A stretch of 46,960 nt of DNA from an uncultured Caryophanales bacterium. GTDB taxonomy: Bacteria; Bacillota_I; Bacilli_A; Izemoplasmatales; Hujiaoplasmataceae. Numbering within the stretch: the first letter of the stretch is position 1; the number at the start of each line of letters is the position of its first letter. The translations under genes were made by a program, and so were the position numbers. This document shows, piece after piece, positions 13,654 to 22,366 of the stretch. A model generated the notes under the pieces. It made no database searches. It was not told the origin of the DNA and saw only the letters and a list, made by a program, of their open reading frames with translations. The stretch lies in assembly GCA_937958685.1 (NCBI GenBank), contig CALGNF010000102.1, positions 1 through 46,960 of the forward strand, written 5' to 3'.

Positions 13654-14895
13654 ATGGAAAAAGCCATTCTTGTGGGCTTGGATTTGGGAAAAACCGATGA
13701 CTTCAAAAACTCGATGGCTGAATTGGACAACCTGGCCCGTTCCTTGGAAATCGAGGTTGTCGGCATCTGTACGCAAAAGGCTGATGCTCCCACTCCCAAC
13801 TTCTATATCGGCCAGGGCAAGGTCGAAAGCCTCAAGGATGACATCGTCACTTTGGACGCCAACCTTGTGATTTTTGATGATGAACTCAGTCCCTCCCATA
13901 TCCGAAATCTGGAAAAGTTTTTGGAGGTCAAGATTGTCGACCGAACAATTTTGATCCTTGATATCTTCGCCAGACGCGCTCGGACCAAGGAAGCCATGCT
14001 GCAAGTCGAACTTGCACAATCGCTATACTTGCTGCCGCGGGTCGTCGGCATGTACAAATCGCTGTCCCGCCAGAAAAGCGGAACCGGCTCCAAGGGGCCG
14101 GGAGAACAGCAGTTGGAACTTGACCGCCGCGTCCTAAGAGAGCGGATCGTCCGGATCAAGCGGGAACTCAAGGATGTCGTCATGAACAGAAGGACGCAGC
14201 GAAGCCGTCGTCTGCAGGCGAATGTGAAGACGGTGGCGATCGCCGGCTACACCAACTCCGGCAAGTCGACGTTGATGAATGCAATCTTGATGGCGGCTTC
14301 CAAAAAGCCCGAGAAGTATGTCTTCGAAAAGGACATGCTTTTCGCCACCCTCGAGACGCAAACGCGGGAGGTCAAGCTGCCGCACAATCGCAACTTCGTC
14401 ATTACCGACACCGTTGGCTTCATCGCCAAGTTGCCGCACAATCTGATCGAGGCTTTCAAGTCGACGCTTGAAGAAGTCAAGGAAGCTGACCTGATCCTGC
14501 ATGTGATCGACACCGCGAATCCCACATTCCCGAAACAGATCGAGGTCGTCAACGAAGTGCTCAAGGAAATTGGTGTCGCCGACATCCCCGTGATCCACGT
14601 CTTCAACAAGATCGACCTTTTGGATTCGCTTCCCGCCGAGCGCCTTGACAACCCCGTCTACGTCAGCGCAATCACCCAGCGGAACATGGATGTCCTAATT
14701 GATAAAATCGATCGGCTACTGTATCACGACATTCATTTCGTCAACCTCTTGGTACCCTTCGCCGAGGGCCAGATTTACAGCTTTTTGAAAGATCACGGAT
14801 ACGTCATATCCACTGAATTCACAGAGCAGGGAATCGCTCTCAAAGCGGAACTTACGGACGAGCTTTACCGTCGGTATGCCGATTATATTCTATGA
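13654..14895 (+). CDS. hflX: GTPase HflX
   Basis: A ribosome-associated GTPase that splits or rescues stalled ribosomes. It has 413 residues from ATG at 13654. The N-terminal HflX domain carries NFYIGQGKVESL and the KSGTGSKGPGEQQLELDRR linker region. The G domain has the P-loop GYTNSGKSTL near residue 193, the DTVGFIAKLP switch II motif and NKID. GGGTGA upstream favours 13654; in-frame GTG at 13606 and ATGs at 13624 and 13648 are possible. It is monocistronic and divergent from the yfhO operon. Confidence 0.95.
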   Translation: MEKAILVGLDLGKTDDFKNSMAELDNLARSLEIEVVGICTQKADAPTPNFYIGQGKVESLKDDIVTLDANLVIFDDELSPSHIRNLEKFLEVKIVDRTILILDIFARRARTKEAMLQVELAQSLYLLPRVVGMYKSLSRQKSGTGSKGPGEQQLELDRRVLRERIVRIKRELKDVVMNRRTQRSRRLQANVKTVAIAGYTNSGKSTLMNAILMAASKKPEKYVFEKDMLFATLETQTREVKLPHNRNFVITDTVGFIAKLPHNLIEAFKSTLEEVKEADLILHVIDTANPTFPKQIEVVNEVLKEIGVADIPVIHVFNKIDLLDSLPAERLDNPVYVSAITQRNMDVLIDKIDRLLYHDIHFVNLLVPFAEGQIYSFLKDHGYVISTEFTEQGIALKAELTDELYRRYADYIL

Positions 14896-14969
14896 TGCCT
14901 CACCGCTTTAGGAACAAATGTCATGCCGCTTTTGTTGGCATAAACCTTTGATTGCCGCAATTATCATGA

Positions 14970-15007
14970 GTTCGATGCGTTTCCGGGCGCCTCGAACTTT
15001 TCTTTTT
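14970..15007 (+). terminator. Intrinsic terminator after hflX
   Basis: GTTCGATGCG and CGCCTCGAAC pair with one internal mismatch around an 8-base loop, followed by TTTTCTTTTT. It lies 75 bases after the hflX stop. No gene was found in the 14,896-15,064 gap. Confidence 0.75.
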
Positions 15008-15023
15008 AAGATTGTAGCAGTAA

Positions 15024-15046
15024 TAAAAACGGCCATCTTTGGCCGT
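15024..15046 (-). terminator. Intrinsic terminator after dusB
   Basis: ACGGCCA/TGGCCGT (15029-15035, 15040-15046) with a 4-base loop. On the minus strand it is followed by a T run. It lies about 20 bases after the dusB stop. Confidence 0.75.
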
Positions 15047-15064
15047 CTTCCATTAGTCTTGCTT

Positions 15065-16045
15065 TTAGAGTGTCTGTAAATACGAAAAATAATCATCTAT
15101 GATATTGCGGAACTCGCCAACGCTCAGACACGACACGATTTTTGGTTTGATTTTCGTCGAATCCTTTAAGCCTTTGAGATACCACGCGCCATGGGTTCGC
15201 ATTTCCATGACCGCGACGCGCTCCCCCTTGTCTTCTATCAACAACTCGAGATGTTTTTCTATCGTTTTTCGTCTTTCCGCAAGCTTGATCCGGCCATCGT
15301 AAATCCCGGTTTCAAGATAGTTTTTCGTCTGTTGGACAAGCCAGGGATTGCCTAAAACTGCACGCCCGATCATCACGGCGTCACACCCGGTTTCGGCAAT
15401 CATCCTTGCCGCATCTTCAGGCGTTGAAACGTCGCCATTTCCTATGACCGGAATGCTCAAGCTTGCCTTTACGTCTTTGATTATTTGCCAATCCGCTCTG
15501 CCGTAATACAGTTGCGTCTTTGTGCGTCCATGCACTGCCACAGCGCTGATTCCGGCCATTTCCGCCAGTTGGGCGATCTTGACGGCGTTGATGCTGTCCT
15601 TGTCCCAGCCGCTTCTGATCTTGACTGTGACAGGCCTTTTGACAGCCTTGACAACAGCGCCGAATATCGCATAAGCCAAGTCTTCGTTTTGCATCAATTT
15701 GACGCCCGAATTACCTTTTATGACCTTCGCCACGGGGCATCCCATGTTGATGTCGATGATGTCTGTTTTGGAGTTTTCCTCCACAAATCTGGCGGCGCGC
15801 GCAAGCGAGTCCGGCTCGCTTCCGAACAGCTGGAGCGCAATCGGTTTTTCCGTCTTGTCGATAGCTATCATCGCGACGGTTTTTTGGTTGCCGTGGCCTA
15901 GGCCTTTGTCGGAAATCATCTCCGTGTAAAGCAGTCCGGCGCCGTGTTCCTTGAGGATTTTTCGGTACGCGGCGTCCGTAACGCCGGCCATCGGAGCGAT
16001 GACGACCTGGTTTTCGATTGTCACGTTGCCAATTTTCCATCTCAT
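15065..16045 (-). CDS. dusB: tRNA-dihydrouridine synthase, DusB type
   Basis: An FMN enzyme that reduces uridine to dihydrouridine in tRNA. It has 326 residues from ATG at 16045. The flavin-barrel signatures are present: APMAGVTD near residue 18, INMGCPV with the catalytic Cys near residue 100, VKIRSGWD, VHGRT and VIGNGDV. I chose ATG at 16045 because GGGTG lies 6 bases upstream and the barrel begins there; an in-frame extension to 16120 runs across the divergent promoter region and has no similarity. It is monocistronic, convergent with hflX and divergent from hslO. Confidence 0.94.
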   Translation of the reverse strand: MRWKIGNVTIENQVVIAPMAGVTDAAYRKILKEHGAGLLYTEMISDKGLGHGNQKTVAMIAIDKTEKPIALQLFGSEPDSLARAARFVEENSKTDIIDINMGCPVAKVIKGNSGVKLMQNEDLAYAIFGAVVKAVKRPVTVKIRSGWDKDSINAVKIAQLAEMAGISAVAVHGRTKTQLYYGRADWQIIKDVKASLSIPVIGNGDVSTPEDAARMIAETGCDAVMIGRAVLGNPWLVQQTKNYLETGIYDGRIKLAERRKTIEKHLELLIEDKGERVAVMEMRTHGAWYLKGLKDSTKIKPKIVSCLSVGEFRNIIDDYFSYLQTL

Positions 16046-16131
16046 CGTCAACACCCGCCTTTTGATTTCATACCGATTATATAACATCTCGCCACACATG
16101 ACAAACCATTTTCGTTTCATTCCTCTTGTGA

Positions 16132-16137
16132 TATAAT
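16132..16137 (+). promoter_or_regulatory. Extended -10 promoter of hslO
   Basis: TTGTGA-TATAAT stands 21 bases before the hslO GTG start. The -35 region is poor. Confidence 0.5.
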
Positions 16138-16157
16138 AACGGACAGGATGTGATATT

Positions 16158-17057
16158 GTGAATGATTATCTGGTAAAAGCCTACGCCTTCGACAAGTCGG
16201 TCAGGATCTACGGCGCCGTGACCACAAGGCTGGTCGAGGAAGCCAGGATGATCCACGACACGTGGCCGACGGCAACGGCGGCTTTGGGACGTGTCTTGAC
16301 GGCAACGGTGATCATGGGGGCGATGTACAAGGGGGACCAGACTTTGTCGATCCAAATCGACGGCGGCGGTCCGATCGGCAAAATCGTCGCCACCACCAAC
16401 GCTAATGGTGAAGTCCGCGGGATGGTGGAGCATCCACATATCCAACTTTCAACCGCCGACGGCAAACTGGCCGTGGGCAAGGCCGTCGGCAATTCCGGTT
16501 TCATCCATGTGACCAAAGATCTCAAGATCAGAGACATCTTCACTTCAAGTGCTTCGTTGCGTACCGGTGAAATCGGTGATGACTTCACTTATTATTTCGC
16601 GATGAGCGAACAGATCCCTTCCGCCGTCGGTCTCGGCGTTCTTGTCGGCGAAGACAACCGCGCGCTCGCAAGCGGCGGTTTCATCCTGCAGGTCATGCCG
16701 GGAATGAAGAAGGAGCGTCTCGCGGAAATCGAGGCCAACATTGCCGCCATGCGGCCAATCAGCGAACTCGTCGCCGCCGGAGCCTCTCCCGAAACGCTCG
16801 TGGAAGCCATCACCAAAGGCGACCACGAATTTGTCGAACACCTTGACCTAAAATATGCCTGCGACTGCTCTTGGGACAAATTCGCCAATGGGTTGGTCGC
16901 TCTTGGGAGGAAGGAACTCGAGGCGATGAGTGCCGAGGCTCTTCCCGTCGAGACCGTCTGTCAGTTCTGCGGCAAGAAATACGCCTATCAGCTTGCTGAT
17001 CTGGAAAAGATAATGGAAAGGGCAAACAAGGAAGACGAAGCGAAAGAAAAGGTATGA
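16158..17057 (+). CDS. hslO: Redox-regulated chaperone Hsp33
   Basis: A 299-residue cytoplasmic holdase activated by oxidation. The C-terminal zinc site is complete: CDC near residue 234 and CQFC near residue 273, matching the family CxC...CxxC. The N-terminal part has the typical TATVIMGAMYKGDQTLSIQI segment. The start is GTG at 16158 behind AGGATGTGAT. The TGA stop lies inside the left arm of the shared terminator with glnA. Confidence 0.96.
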   Translation: MNDYLVKAYAFDKSVRIYGAVTTRLVEEARMIHDTWPTATAALGRVLTATVIMGAMYKGDQTLSIQIDGGGPIGKIVATTNANGEVRGMVEHPHIQLSTADGKLAVGKAVGNSGFIHVTKDLKIRDIFTSSASLRTGEIGDDFTYYFAMSEQIPSAVGLGVLVGEDNRALASGGFILQVMPGMKKERLAEIEANIAAMRPISELVAAGASPETLVEAITKGDHEFVEHLDLKYACDCSWDKFANGLVALGRKELEAMSAEALPVETVCQFCGKKYAYQLADLEKIMERANKEDEAKEKV

Positions 17058-17079
17058 TCGACTCATACCTTTTGTTTTT
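17047..17079. terminator. Bidirectional terminator between hslO and glnA
   Basis: An 11-bp perfect stem AAAAGGTATGA/TCATACCTTTT (17047-17057, 17063-17073) with a 5-base loop. The plus strand continues GTTTTTA and the minus strand ends its stem in TTTTC. The hslO stop codon is part of the stem. Confidence 0.8.
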
Positions 17080-18418
17080 AGATGACTTTGATGTAGCGTT
17101 TGATTTCCCATTCGGTGATCGCGGTCCGGAAATCGTCCCACTCCAAGCCTTTCAAGCTGACGAACTTTTGATAGATGTGTTCGCCAAGCGCTTCTTTGAC
17201 GACCTCGTCTTCTTTGAGAAGATCTACGGCTTCCTTGAGATTGTTCGGCAGATTCTCGACCCCGAGATGCCGGCGCTCCTCTTCGCTCATCGCAAAGAGA
17301 TTGAGATTGATCGGCTCAATCAAGGGTAGATCCCGTTCGATTCCGTCCAGTCCGCAAGCGAGTATGACCGCCATCGCGAGATAGGGATTGCAGGAAGTGT
17401 CAACGCTTCTGATTTCCGTTCTCGTCGTGTCGCCCCTAGTGGCGGGAATGCGGATCATGACGGAGCGGTTATGCTCGGACCAAGAGATGTAGCAAGGGGC
17501 CTCATATCCTGGAACCAGCCGTTTGTAGGAGTTGACGGTGGGATTGGTGATGGCGCAGAAATGCCGGGAATGCGTCAGGATGCCGGTGATCCATTTCCGG
17601 CAGACAAGCGAGAGCCCAAGGGGACCGTTGGGATCAGCGAACGCGTTTTTGCCATCCTTGTCCGCGAGCGAACAATTGGTGTGCATTCCGGAGCCGTTGA
17701 TTTTGGCAATCGGTTTGGGCATGAACGTCGCGTGCAGTCCGTGCCGGCGGGCGATGTTCTTGACGACCAGTTTGAAGGTTTGGACGTTGTCACACGCTTC
17801 GACGATGTTGGAAAATTGAAAGATGATCTCGTTTTGTCCTGGTGCGACCTCGTGGTGGCTGGCTTCCATCGTGAAGCCGATCCGTTCCAGTTCCAGCACG
17901 ATGTCGCGCCGACAGTCGCCGGCGCCGTCGATCGGCGAGAGATCGAAATAGCCGCCCTGATCGGTCACATCCAGGGTGATATCCCCGTTTTCATTCAATT
18001 TGAGCAGGAAGAATTCTGGTTCAAAACCGATGTTCAGGGTGGAGAATCCCATTTTCTCCATTTTTTTGGCAACCCGTTTGAGATTGCTCCGCGGGTCGGC
18101 GGGCGAGGGAAGCCCATCGGGGGTGTAGACGTCACAGATGAGCCTGGCGACTTTGCCATAAGCCGTTTCCTCCCAACTGAGGATCAGCCAGGTGTCCAAA
18201 TCGGGTCGTAGATACATGTCCGCTTCCATGATTCTGGCGAAACCTTCGACAGACGATCCGTCGAACATGACTTTGCCATCGAGCGCGGCCCCCAGTCTCC
18301 AGACCGGGATCTCGACGCTTTTGATTGTGCCGTTGATGTCGGTGAACATCAGCCTGATGTACCTGACGTTCTCCTCCTTGGCGATTTTGAGGATCTGTTC
18401 CTTGGAATACTTTGGCAT
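17078..18418 (-). CDS. glnA: Glutamine synthetase, type I
   Basis: Makes glutamine from glutamate, ammonia and ATP. It has 446 residues from ATG at 18418, the length of the Bacillota I-alpha form. Motifs: [12 protein letters not shown] near residue 58, GFEPEFFLL near residue 130, the [11 protein letters not shown] stretch near residue 240, and the ATP/glutamate-site SWSEHNRS and IRIPATRGD regions. An in-frame ATG at 18520 lies within the -10 box of its own promoter and cannot be the start. The Shine-Dalgarno is weak at 18418; GGGAGG lies about 19 bases upstream. A ~94-base leader with hairpins follows the promoter. The gene upstream encodes an ANTAR regulator. Confidence 0.95.
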   Translation of the reverse strand: MPKYSKEQILKIAKEENVRYIRLMFTDINGTIKSVEIPVWRLGAALDGKVMFDGSSVEGFARIMEADMYLRPDLDTWLILSWEETAYGKVARLICDVYTPDGLPSPADPRSNLKRVAKKMEKMGFSTLNIGFEPEFFLLKLNENGDITLDVTDQGGYFDLSPIDGAGDCRRDIVLELERIGFTMEASHHEVAPGQNEIIFQFSNIVEACDNVQTFKLVVKNIARRHGLHATFMPKPIAKINGSGMHTNCSLADKDGKNAFADPNGPLGLSLVCRKWITGILTHSRHFCAITNPTVNSYKRLVPGYEAPCYISWSEHNRSVMIRIPATRGDTTRTEIRSVDTSCNPYLAMAVILACGLDGIERDLPLIEPINLNLFAMSEEERRHLGVENLPNNLKEAVDLLKEDEVVKEALGEHIYQKFVSLKGLEWDDFRTAITEWEIKRYIKVI

Positions 18419-18512
18419 ATGCAGTTTTTCTTGTCCGCCTCCCGAAACAATGCCGGGCACTTCCGGAAACGGGGACAACCTTTCTTTAAGAGACGCCGTT
18501 GTCTCGTATAAT
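18419..18512 (-). promoter_or_regulatory. glnA leader RNA with a hexaloop hairpin (candidate ANTAR target)
   Basis: The leader holds a perfect 5-bp hairpin GAGAC-AACGGC-GTCTC (18490-18505). Its six-base loop has A at position 1 and G at position 4, the residues conserved in ANTAR-bound hexaloops. A second, shorter hairpin CCGG-AAGUGC-CCGG (18453-18466) also has a six-base loop starting with A, but with U at position 4. TTGTCC and GGACAA (18473-18478, 18431-18436) could close a larger structure around it. No U tract follows, so a classical terminator is not seen. The regulator gene lies immediately upstream. Confidence 0.45.
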
Positions 18513-18518
18513 AAAGAC

Positions 18519-18546
18519 ATTATACTTCTATTTTGGGTTTTCGCAA
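18519..18546 (-). promoter_or_regulatory. glnA promoter with -35 and -10
   Basis: On the minus strand TTGCGA (18546-18541), a 16-base spacer, then TATAAT (18524-18519). It begins 5 bases past the stop codon of the ANTAR gene and predicts transcription from about 18512. Confidence 0.65.
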
Positions 18547-18551
18547 GATAT

Positions 18552-19103
18552 TCAAGAGTTATTTTTCAGGATTTTTTCCGCAATCACGTATTTGCTCACT
18601 TTGGCATCCATCGCCTGCTTGCGGATGTCTTTATAGGCTGCTGTTTCGCTCAGCCCCCGCATCACCAGCAGCGTCTTGGCCATGAGCAGCAGTTTGTCGT
18701 CGATCTCCCGATTGCGTTTTTTCGCGTCCTTGGCTTCCGTATCCTTCAACTTCTCCTGATACTTGAGATGGATCGCGGCCGCCATGGTCAGTTCGCTGTC
18801 GATCCTGGCTTCGCTGATGAAGGTGAATGCCGGCTGATCCTTTTGTTGGAGCGCCGCCATCGCGCCCGGATTTTGGGACACGAACAGAACCGGGAGGAGT
18901 TCGCTCTTCAAAAGATTGGCGATGAAGCCGGAAAGGTTGGCCAGCCGGTATGACGAATGGACGACCAACAACCGGTAGTTTCGCACATCTTCCAGGCTGA
19001 TCGGATTACCGGTCATTTCATAGGCGTATCCCTGCTCCGCAAAAATCCTCCCCAATCGGAATTTCATCAGTCCGTCGTCGACGCAAATCAGGACCTTTTT
19101 CAT
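18552..19103 (-). CDS. ANTAR-domain RNA-binding regulator with pseudo-receiver domain (NitR-like)
   Basis: A 183-residue protein. Residues 1-115 have a receiver-like pattern (KVLICVDDG at the start, [18 protein letters not shown]), but the phospho-acceptor Asp position reads VVHSS, so control by phosphorylation is unlikely. A charged helix follows at 115-130. Residues 130-183 are an ANTAR domain ([19 protein letters not shown], then [11 protein letters not shown]). ANTAR proteins bind paired hexaloop hairpins in leader RNAs and act as antiterminators. The ATG follows the glyA TAG directly and glnA is next downstream, like the clostridial glnA-nitR pairing in Bacillota nitrogen metabolism. glnA is therefore the likely target. 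Confidence 0.85.
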   Translation of the reverse strand: MKKVLICVDDGLMKFRLGRIFAEQGYAYEMTGNPISLEDVRNYRLLVVHSSYRLANLSGFIANLLKSELLPVLFVSQNPGAMAALQQKDQPAFTFISEARIDSELTMAAAIHLKYQEKLKDTEAKDAKKRNREIDDKLLLMAKTLLVMRGLSETAAYKDIRKQAMDAKVSKYVIAEKILKNNS

Positions 19104-20345
19104 CTAGTATCCCAGCGGATGCGCTTTGGTGAGTTTGGCAACTTCCGCTTTCACTTCCGCGAGCGCTATCTCGTCCTGCGGGTTTGTGAGTACTTTGTCG
19201 ATCAAGTCGGCCACCAGGCGAAAATCGGCTTCAGTGAATCCCCTGGTCGTCATTGCCGGCGTGCCAAGGCGGATACCGCTGGCGATGAAGGGTTTCTGGG
19301 TGTCGTAGGGAATCGTGTTCTTGTTGCAGGTAATGTTGACGGTGTCCAGGAGGTTTTCCGCTTTTTTGCCCGTCAATCCGGTTTTGGATAACACGTCCAA
19401 TAGCAAGAGATGATTGTCGGTTCCGCCCGAAACCACATGGTAACCTAGTTCGACGAATCTGGCCGCAAACGCCTTGGCGTTTCTCACGACTTGTTCCTGA
19501 TACAAGACGAATTCGGGAGTCATCGCCTCCATGAACGAAACCGCCTTGGCGGCGATGATGTGCATCAGCGGTCCGCCCTGGATGCCGGGGAAAATCACCT
19601 TGTCGACTTGCTTGGCGATTTCTTCATTGTTGGTCATGATGATTCCGCCACGGGGTCCCCGAAGGGTTTTGTGAGTCGTCGAGGTCACGATATCGGCGTA
19701 TTCACAAGGATTGGGATGGAGTTTCGCGGCCACCAATCCGGCGATATGCGCCATGTCGACCATTAGAAGCGCTTGGGCCTTGTCGCAGATTTCCCTGAAT
19801 CTCTGAAAATCAAGGATCCGCGGGTAGGCGCTGGCGCCCGCCACGATCAGTCGCGGTTTGATTTCCAGAGCCTGTCTTTCCAGATCATCGTAATCAATCA
19901 TCTCGGTTTTCTTGTCCACGAAATAGGGATGGAACACATAGTCGATGCCGCTGAAATTGAGCGGGTGTCCGTGCGTCAGGTGCCCGCCCTGGTCGAGCGC
20001 CATGCCCATGACGATATCGCCGGGTTTGAGAATCGCCCGGTAGGCGCCCATGTTGGCGGTCGAGCCGGAGTGCGCCTGGACATTGGCGTAGGCCACATTG
20101 AAGATTTTCTTGATCCGCTCCCTGGCAAGCGATTCGGCGCCGTCGACGAACTCGCACCCGCCATAATAACGTTTGCCGGGATAACCTTCGGCATATTTGT
20201 TGGTCAGAACGCTGCCGTTGGCGGATAGCACCGCTTCGGAAACGAAGTTTTCCGAGGCGATCAGTTCCAGATGGGATTCCTGTCTGTGTTTTTCCGCCTC
20301 GATCAGCTCATATAACTCGGGATCGACTTTTTGCAGCTGTTTCAT
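19104..20345 (-). CDS. glyA: Serine hydroxymethyltransferase
   Basis: A PLP enzyme that converts serine and tetrahydrofolate to glycine and methylene-THF. It has 413 residues, the family length. Motifs: [12 protein letters not shown] near residue 21, the [16 protein letters not shown] stretch near residue 48, HSGSTAN and the PLP-lysine segment [15 protein letters not shown] near residue 218. AAGGAAGG precedes the ATG at 20345. Its stop abuts the start of the ANTAR gene, so the two are probably co-transcribed. Confidence 0.97.
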   Translation of the reverse strand: MKQLQKVDPELYELIEAEKHRQESHLELIASENFVSEAVLSANGSVLTNKYAEGYPGKRYYGGCEFVDGAESLARERIKKIFNVAYANVQAHSGSTANMGAYRAILKPGDIVMGMALDQGGHLTHGHPLNFSGIDYVFHPYFVDKKTEMIDYDDLERQALEIKPRLIVAGASAYPRILDFQRFREICDKAQALLMVDMAHIAGLVAAKLHPNPCEYADIVTSTTHKTLRGPRGGIIMTNNEEIAKQVDKVIFPGIQGGPLMHIIAAKAVSFMEAMTPEFVLYQEQVVRNAKAFAARFVELGYHVVSGGTDNHLLLLDVLSKTGLTGKKAENLLDTVNITCNKNTIPYDTQKPFIASGIRLGTPAMTTRGFTEADFRLVADLIDKVLTNPQDEIALAEVKAEVAKLTKAHPLGY

Positions 20346-20437
20346 GTTTCATACCTTCCTTCTCGTTTTTGTCTTGGTGATGTGTTGGCTCCATAAAATC
20401 GGCGGGGCAAGCTGTTGGCATATGTGTTTTCCATAGG

Positions 20438-21283
20438 TCAAACGTGTTGTTCATGGATGGCATCCGCCAACGCCACGAAACTTTCGATCTTCACCGCTTC
20501 GGCTCTGGTCTGGAGTGGCAAGCCGACTTGATTCAGCAGGGTTTCTATCCCGGCGCGATCGAAATCGGGAAAAGTCGCCAGGAGATTGTTCGCGAGCGTC
20601 TTGCGTCTTTGCGCAAACGCCCCACGGACCACTTGGAAAAAGGTTCTCTCGTCTTTGGGATAAAACCTGCCCCCGGGGACGAGTTCCAATGATACGACCG
20701 CGGAATCGACTTGCGGGCTCGGCCGGAAAACGGTTCTGGGTACCTTGAAAAGGAATTTGGCCACTGCCCGATAGGCGATCGCGATCGAGAGCGCATTGTA
20801 GTCCTTGGTTCCCGGTGGAGATGTCAACCGGCGGGCGACTTCCAGTTGGGTCATCACGACGAGACGCCTGAGCCTCCGGGTTTCTTCCAGAAACTTCTGC
20901 AAGATCGGTGTCGTTACATAATAGGGCAGATTGCTCACCATCACGATTTCGGCGTCTTGTGGGAAGTACTTGTCGATGTCGGCCTCGATGTCAGCCTCGA
21001 GAACGTCCTCGTTCACAAGGATCAGATTGCGGGCGTCTTTGAACTTATCCGCCAACAGGGGGATCAGGTCGCGATCGATCTCGTAGGCAAGCACCTTATT
21101 GGCCGCGTCCAGCAAAAAAGCCGTCAACGCCCCTCTCCCGGGTCCGATCTCAATCACAAAAGTATCCCGGCGAATGTCGGCGCTTGCGACGATCTTGCGC
21201 AGGATGTTTTTGTCTTGAAGGAAGTTTTGGCCATAGCGGTGCTTGGCACGAATTGCGGATTGATGTCCGCTCGATGGCTTCAT
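20438..21283 (-). CDS. ksgA: 16S rRNA dimethyladenosine transferase
   Basis: Dimethylates the two adjacent adenines near the 3' end of 16S rRNA (RsmA/KsgA). It has 281 residues. Signatures: YGQNFLQDKNILRKIV near residue 17, the SAM-binding EIGPGRGALT near residue 46 and the catalytic NLPYYVTTPI near residue 119. GAGGA lies about 10 bases before the ATG at 21283. A 52-base gap separates it from the lipid kinase upstream, probably one transcript. Confidence 0.96.
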   Translation of the reverse strand: MKPSSGHQSAIRAKHRYGQNFLQDKNILRKIVASADIRRDTFVIEIGPGRGALTAFLLDAANKVLAYEIDRDLIPLLADKFKDARNLILVNEDVLEADIEADIDKYFPQDAEIVMVSNLPYYVTTPILQKFLEETRRLRRLVVMTQLEVARRLTSPPGTKDYNALSIAIAYRAVAKFLFKVPRTVFRPSPQVDSAVVSLELVPGGRFYPKDERTFFQVVRGAFAQRRKTLANNLLATFPDFDRAGIETLLNQVGLPLQTRAEAVKIESFVALADAIHEQHV

Positions 21284-21335
21284 TCGCTGTTTTATCCTCG
21301 ATGTGGTGGCTTGTCCGCGCGGTTATGTGTCAGTA

Positions 21336-22247
21336 TCAGTCGCGATGACGGAAATACTTGTCCTTGATCTTGTCGGGAACGATGATCGAGATCGCCTGCC
21401 GGCAAACATGGATGTTCTGGTTGCCCAAACCTCCCGATTCGCCGTCGACGTTCCACCGTGATTTGGTATCGGTTTCGATCTTGAGCGTCTCGGTCCGAAA
21501 GCGGATGACAATCGGCGTGCTCCACGAGGGGAAGAAATAGGAGCTCAGATAGGCGATCCAGTTGAACGGGTAAAGATTGCGATACATGACGACGTCAAGT
21601 TTGCCGTCGTCAAGGATCGGTTTGTAGATCATGTTCATTCCGGCAACGCGTTTCGAGTTGATAATCAGGATCAGCGAGAAAACCCCGCTCACGCTGCCGT
21701 TGTCGTGGACGGCCTTCATCCGCATCTTCGGGATCGTGAACAATTCCTCGGCCGCCTTGAAGATATACGCGAGCCATCCAAACCGTTTCTTCATTTTCGA
21801 ATCGGTGACATAACTGATGTCGATGAAGGCGCCGTTGCCGGAAACGTAGGTGAAATACCTGTCGTTGGACTTGACAACATCCATGCGGACCGGTTCGTTG
21901 CCAAAGAAGACGTCCATGGCCTTGTCGACGTTTTTGCTGATGCCAAGGGTGTGGGCGATGTCGCAGCCGGTTCCGGCGGGAATGTGACCGATAATCGGCC
22001 GTCTGTCAAAATCCATGATGCCGTTCAGACATTCGTTGAAGGTGCCGTCGCCGCCGGCGATGATGAGGTAATCATAGTTTTCGACGCAAGCCCGGCGGGC
22101 GATTTCGGTTGCCTGCCTTGGATACTCCGTTGCAAAAACGGCTAAATCGTGGCCGTGGTTCCGAAACCGGCTTTCGACCCTTTCGAGGTGCTGGCTGAAT
22201 TTCTGCCGACCGCTCGCGGGATTGTAGATCAACATCGTCTTTCTCAC
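21336..22247 (-). CDS. Diacylglycerol/lipid kinase family protein (DgkB/YegS-like)
   Basis: A 303-residue protein with the DAGK catalytic pattern: LIYNPASGR at the N-terminus, AGGDGTFNECLNGI near residue 65 and GHIPAGTGCDIAHTLGI near residue 88. DgkB of Bacillota phosphorylates diacylglycerol back into phosphatidate; YegS-type relatives may use other lipids, so the substrate is not certain. I chose GTG at 22247 because GGTGAT stands just upstream and the N-terminus then aligns with DgkB; ATG at 22235 is the alternative. Confidence 0.87.
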   Translation of the reverse strand: MRKTMLIYNPASGRQKFSQHLERVESRFRNHGHDLAVFATEYPRQATEIARRACVENYDYLIIAGGDGTFNECLNGIMDFDRRPIIGHIPAGTGCDIAHTLGISKNVDKAMDVFFGNEPVRMDVVKSNDRYFTYVSGNGAFIDISYVTDSKMKKRFGWLAYIFKAAEELFTIPKMRMKAVHDNGSVSGVFSLILIINSKRVAGMNMIYKPILDDGKLDVVMYRNLYPFNWIAYLSSYFFPSWSTPIVIRFRTETLKIETDTKSRWNVDGESGGLGNQNIHVCRQAISIIVPDKIKDKYFRHRD

Positions 22248-22262
22248 AAAATCACCGGTTTG

Positions 22263-22268
22263 ATTATA
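22263..22268 (-). promoter_or_regulatory. Extended -10 promoter of the lipid kinase gene
   Basis: The minus strand reads TTGTGC-TATAAT 15 bases before the GTG start. The -35 is poor. The leader would be very short. Confidence 0.45.
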
Positions 22269-22321
22269 GCACAAGACCCATCAAAAAACCAGCAGATGCG
22301 GTTTCATTTTCCAGAATGATA

Positions 22322-22350
22322 TAGGCAACCAGATACGATTTTGGTATAAT
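22322..22350 (+). promoter_or_regulatory. Promoter of ppaX-hit
   Basis: TAGGCA (22322-22327), a 17-base spacer and TTGG-TATAAT (22345-22350), with an extended -10 TG. It lies 16 bases before the ppaX start. Confidence 0.5.
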
Positions 22351-22366
22351 AGCGGTTGGTGAGAGA

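Noticed and set aside
14928..14955. Small hairpin ATGCC/GGCAT after hflX
   Set aside because: Only 5 bp without a T run; the terminator at 14970-15007 is much better.
14908..15096. 62-codon basic frame between hflX and dusB on the minus strand
   Set aside because: It spans both terminator hairpins and the end of dusB, with no ribosome binding site or similarity.
18419..18512. Terminator/antiterminator pair or a known riboswitch in the glnA leader
   Set aside because: No U tract follows any hairpin, and the sequence does not match a riboswitch class I can recognise; only the hexaloop hairpin is reported.
18419..18520. N-terminal extension of GlnA from ATG at 18520
   Set aside because: The ATG lies inside the -10 hexamer of a well-spaced promoter, and the extension has no counterpart in GlnA proteins; it is the RNA leader.
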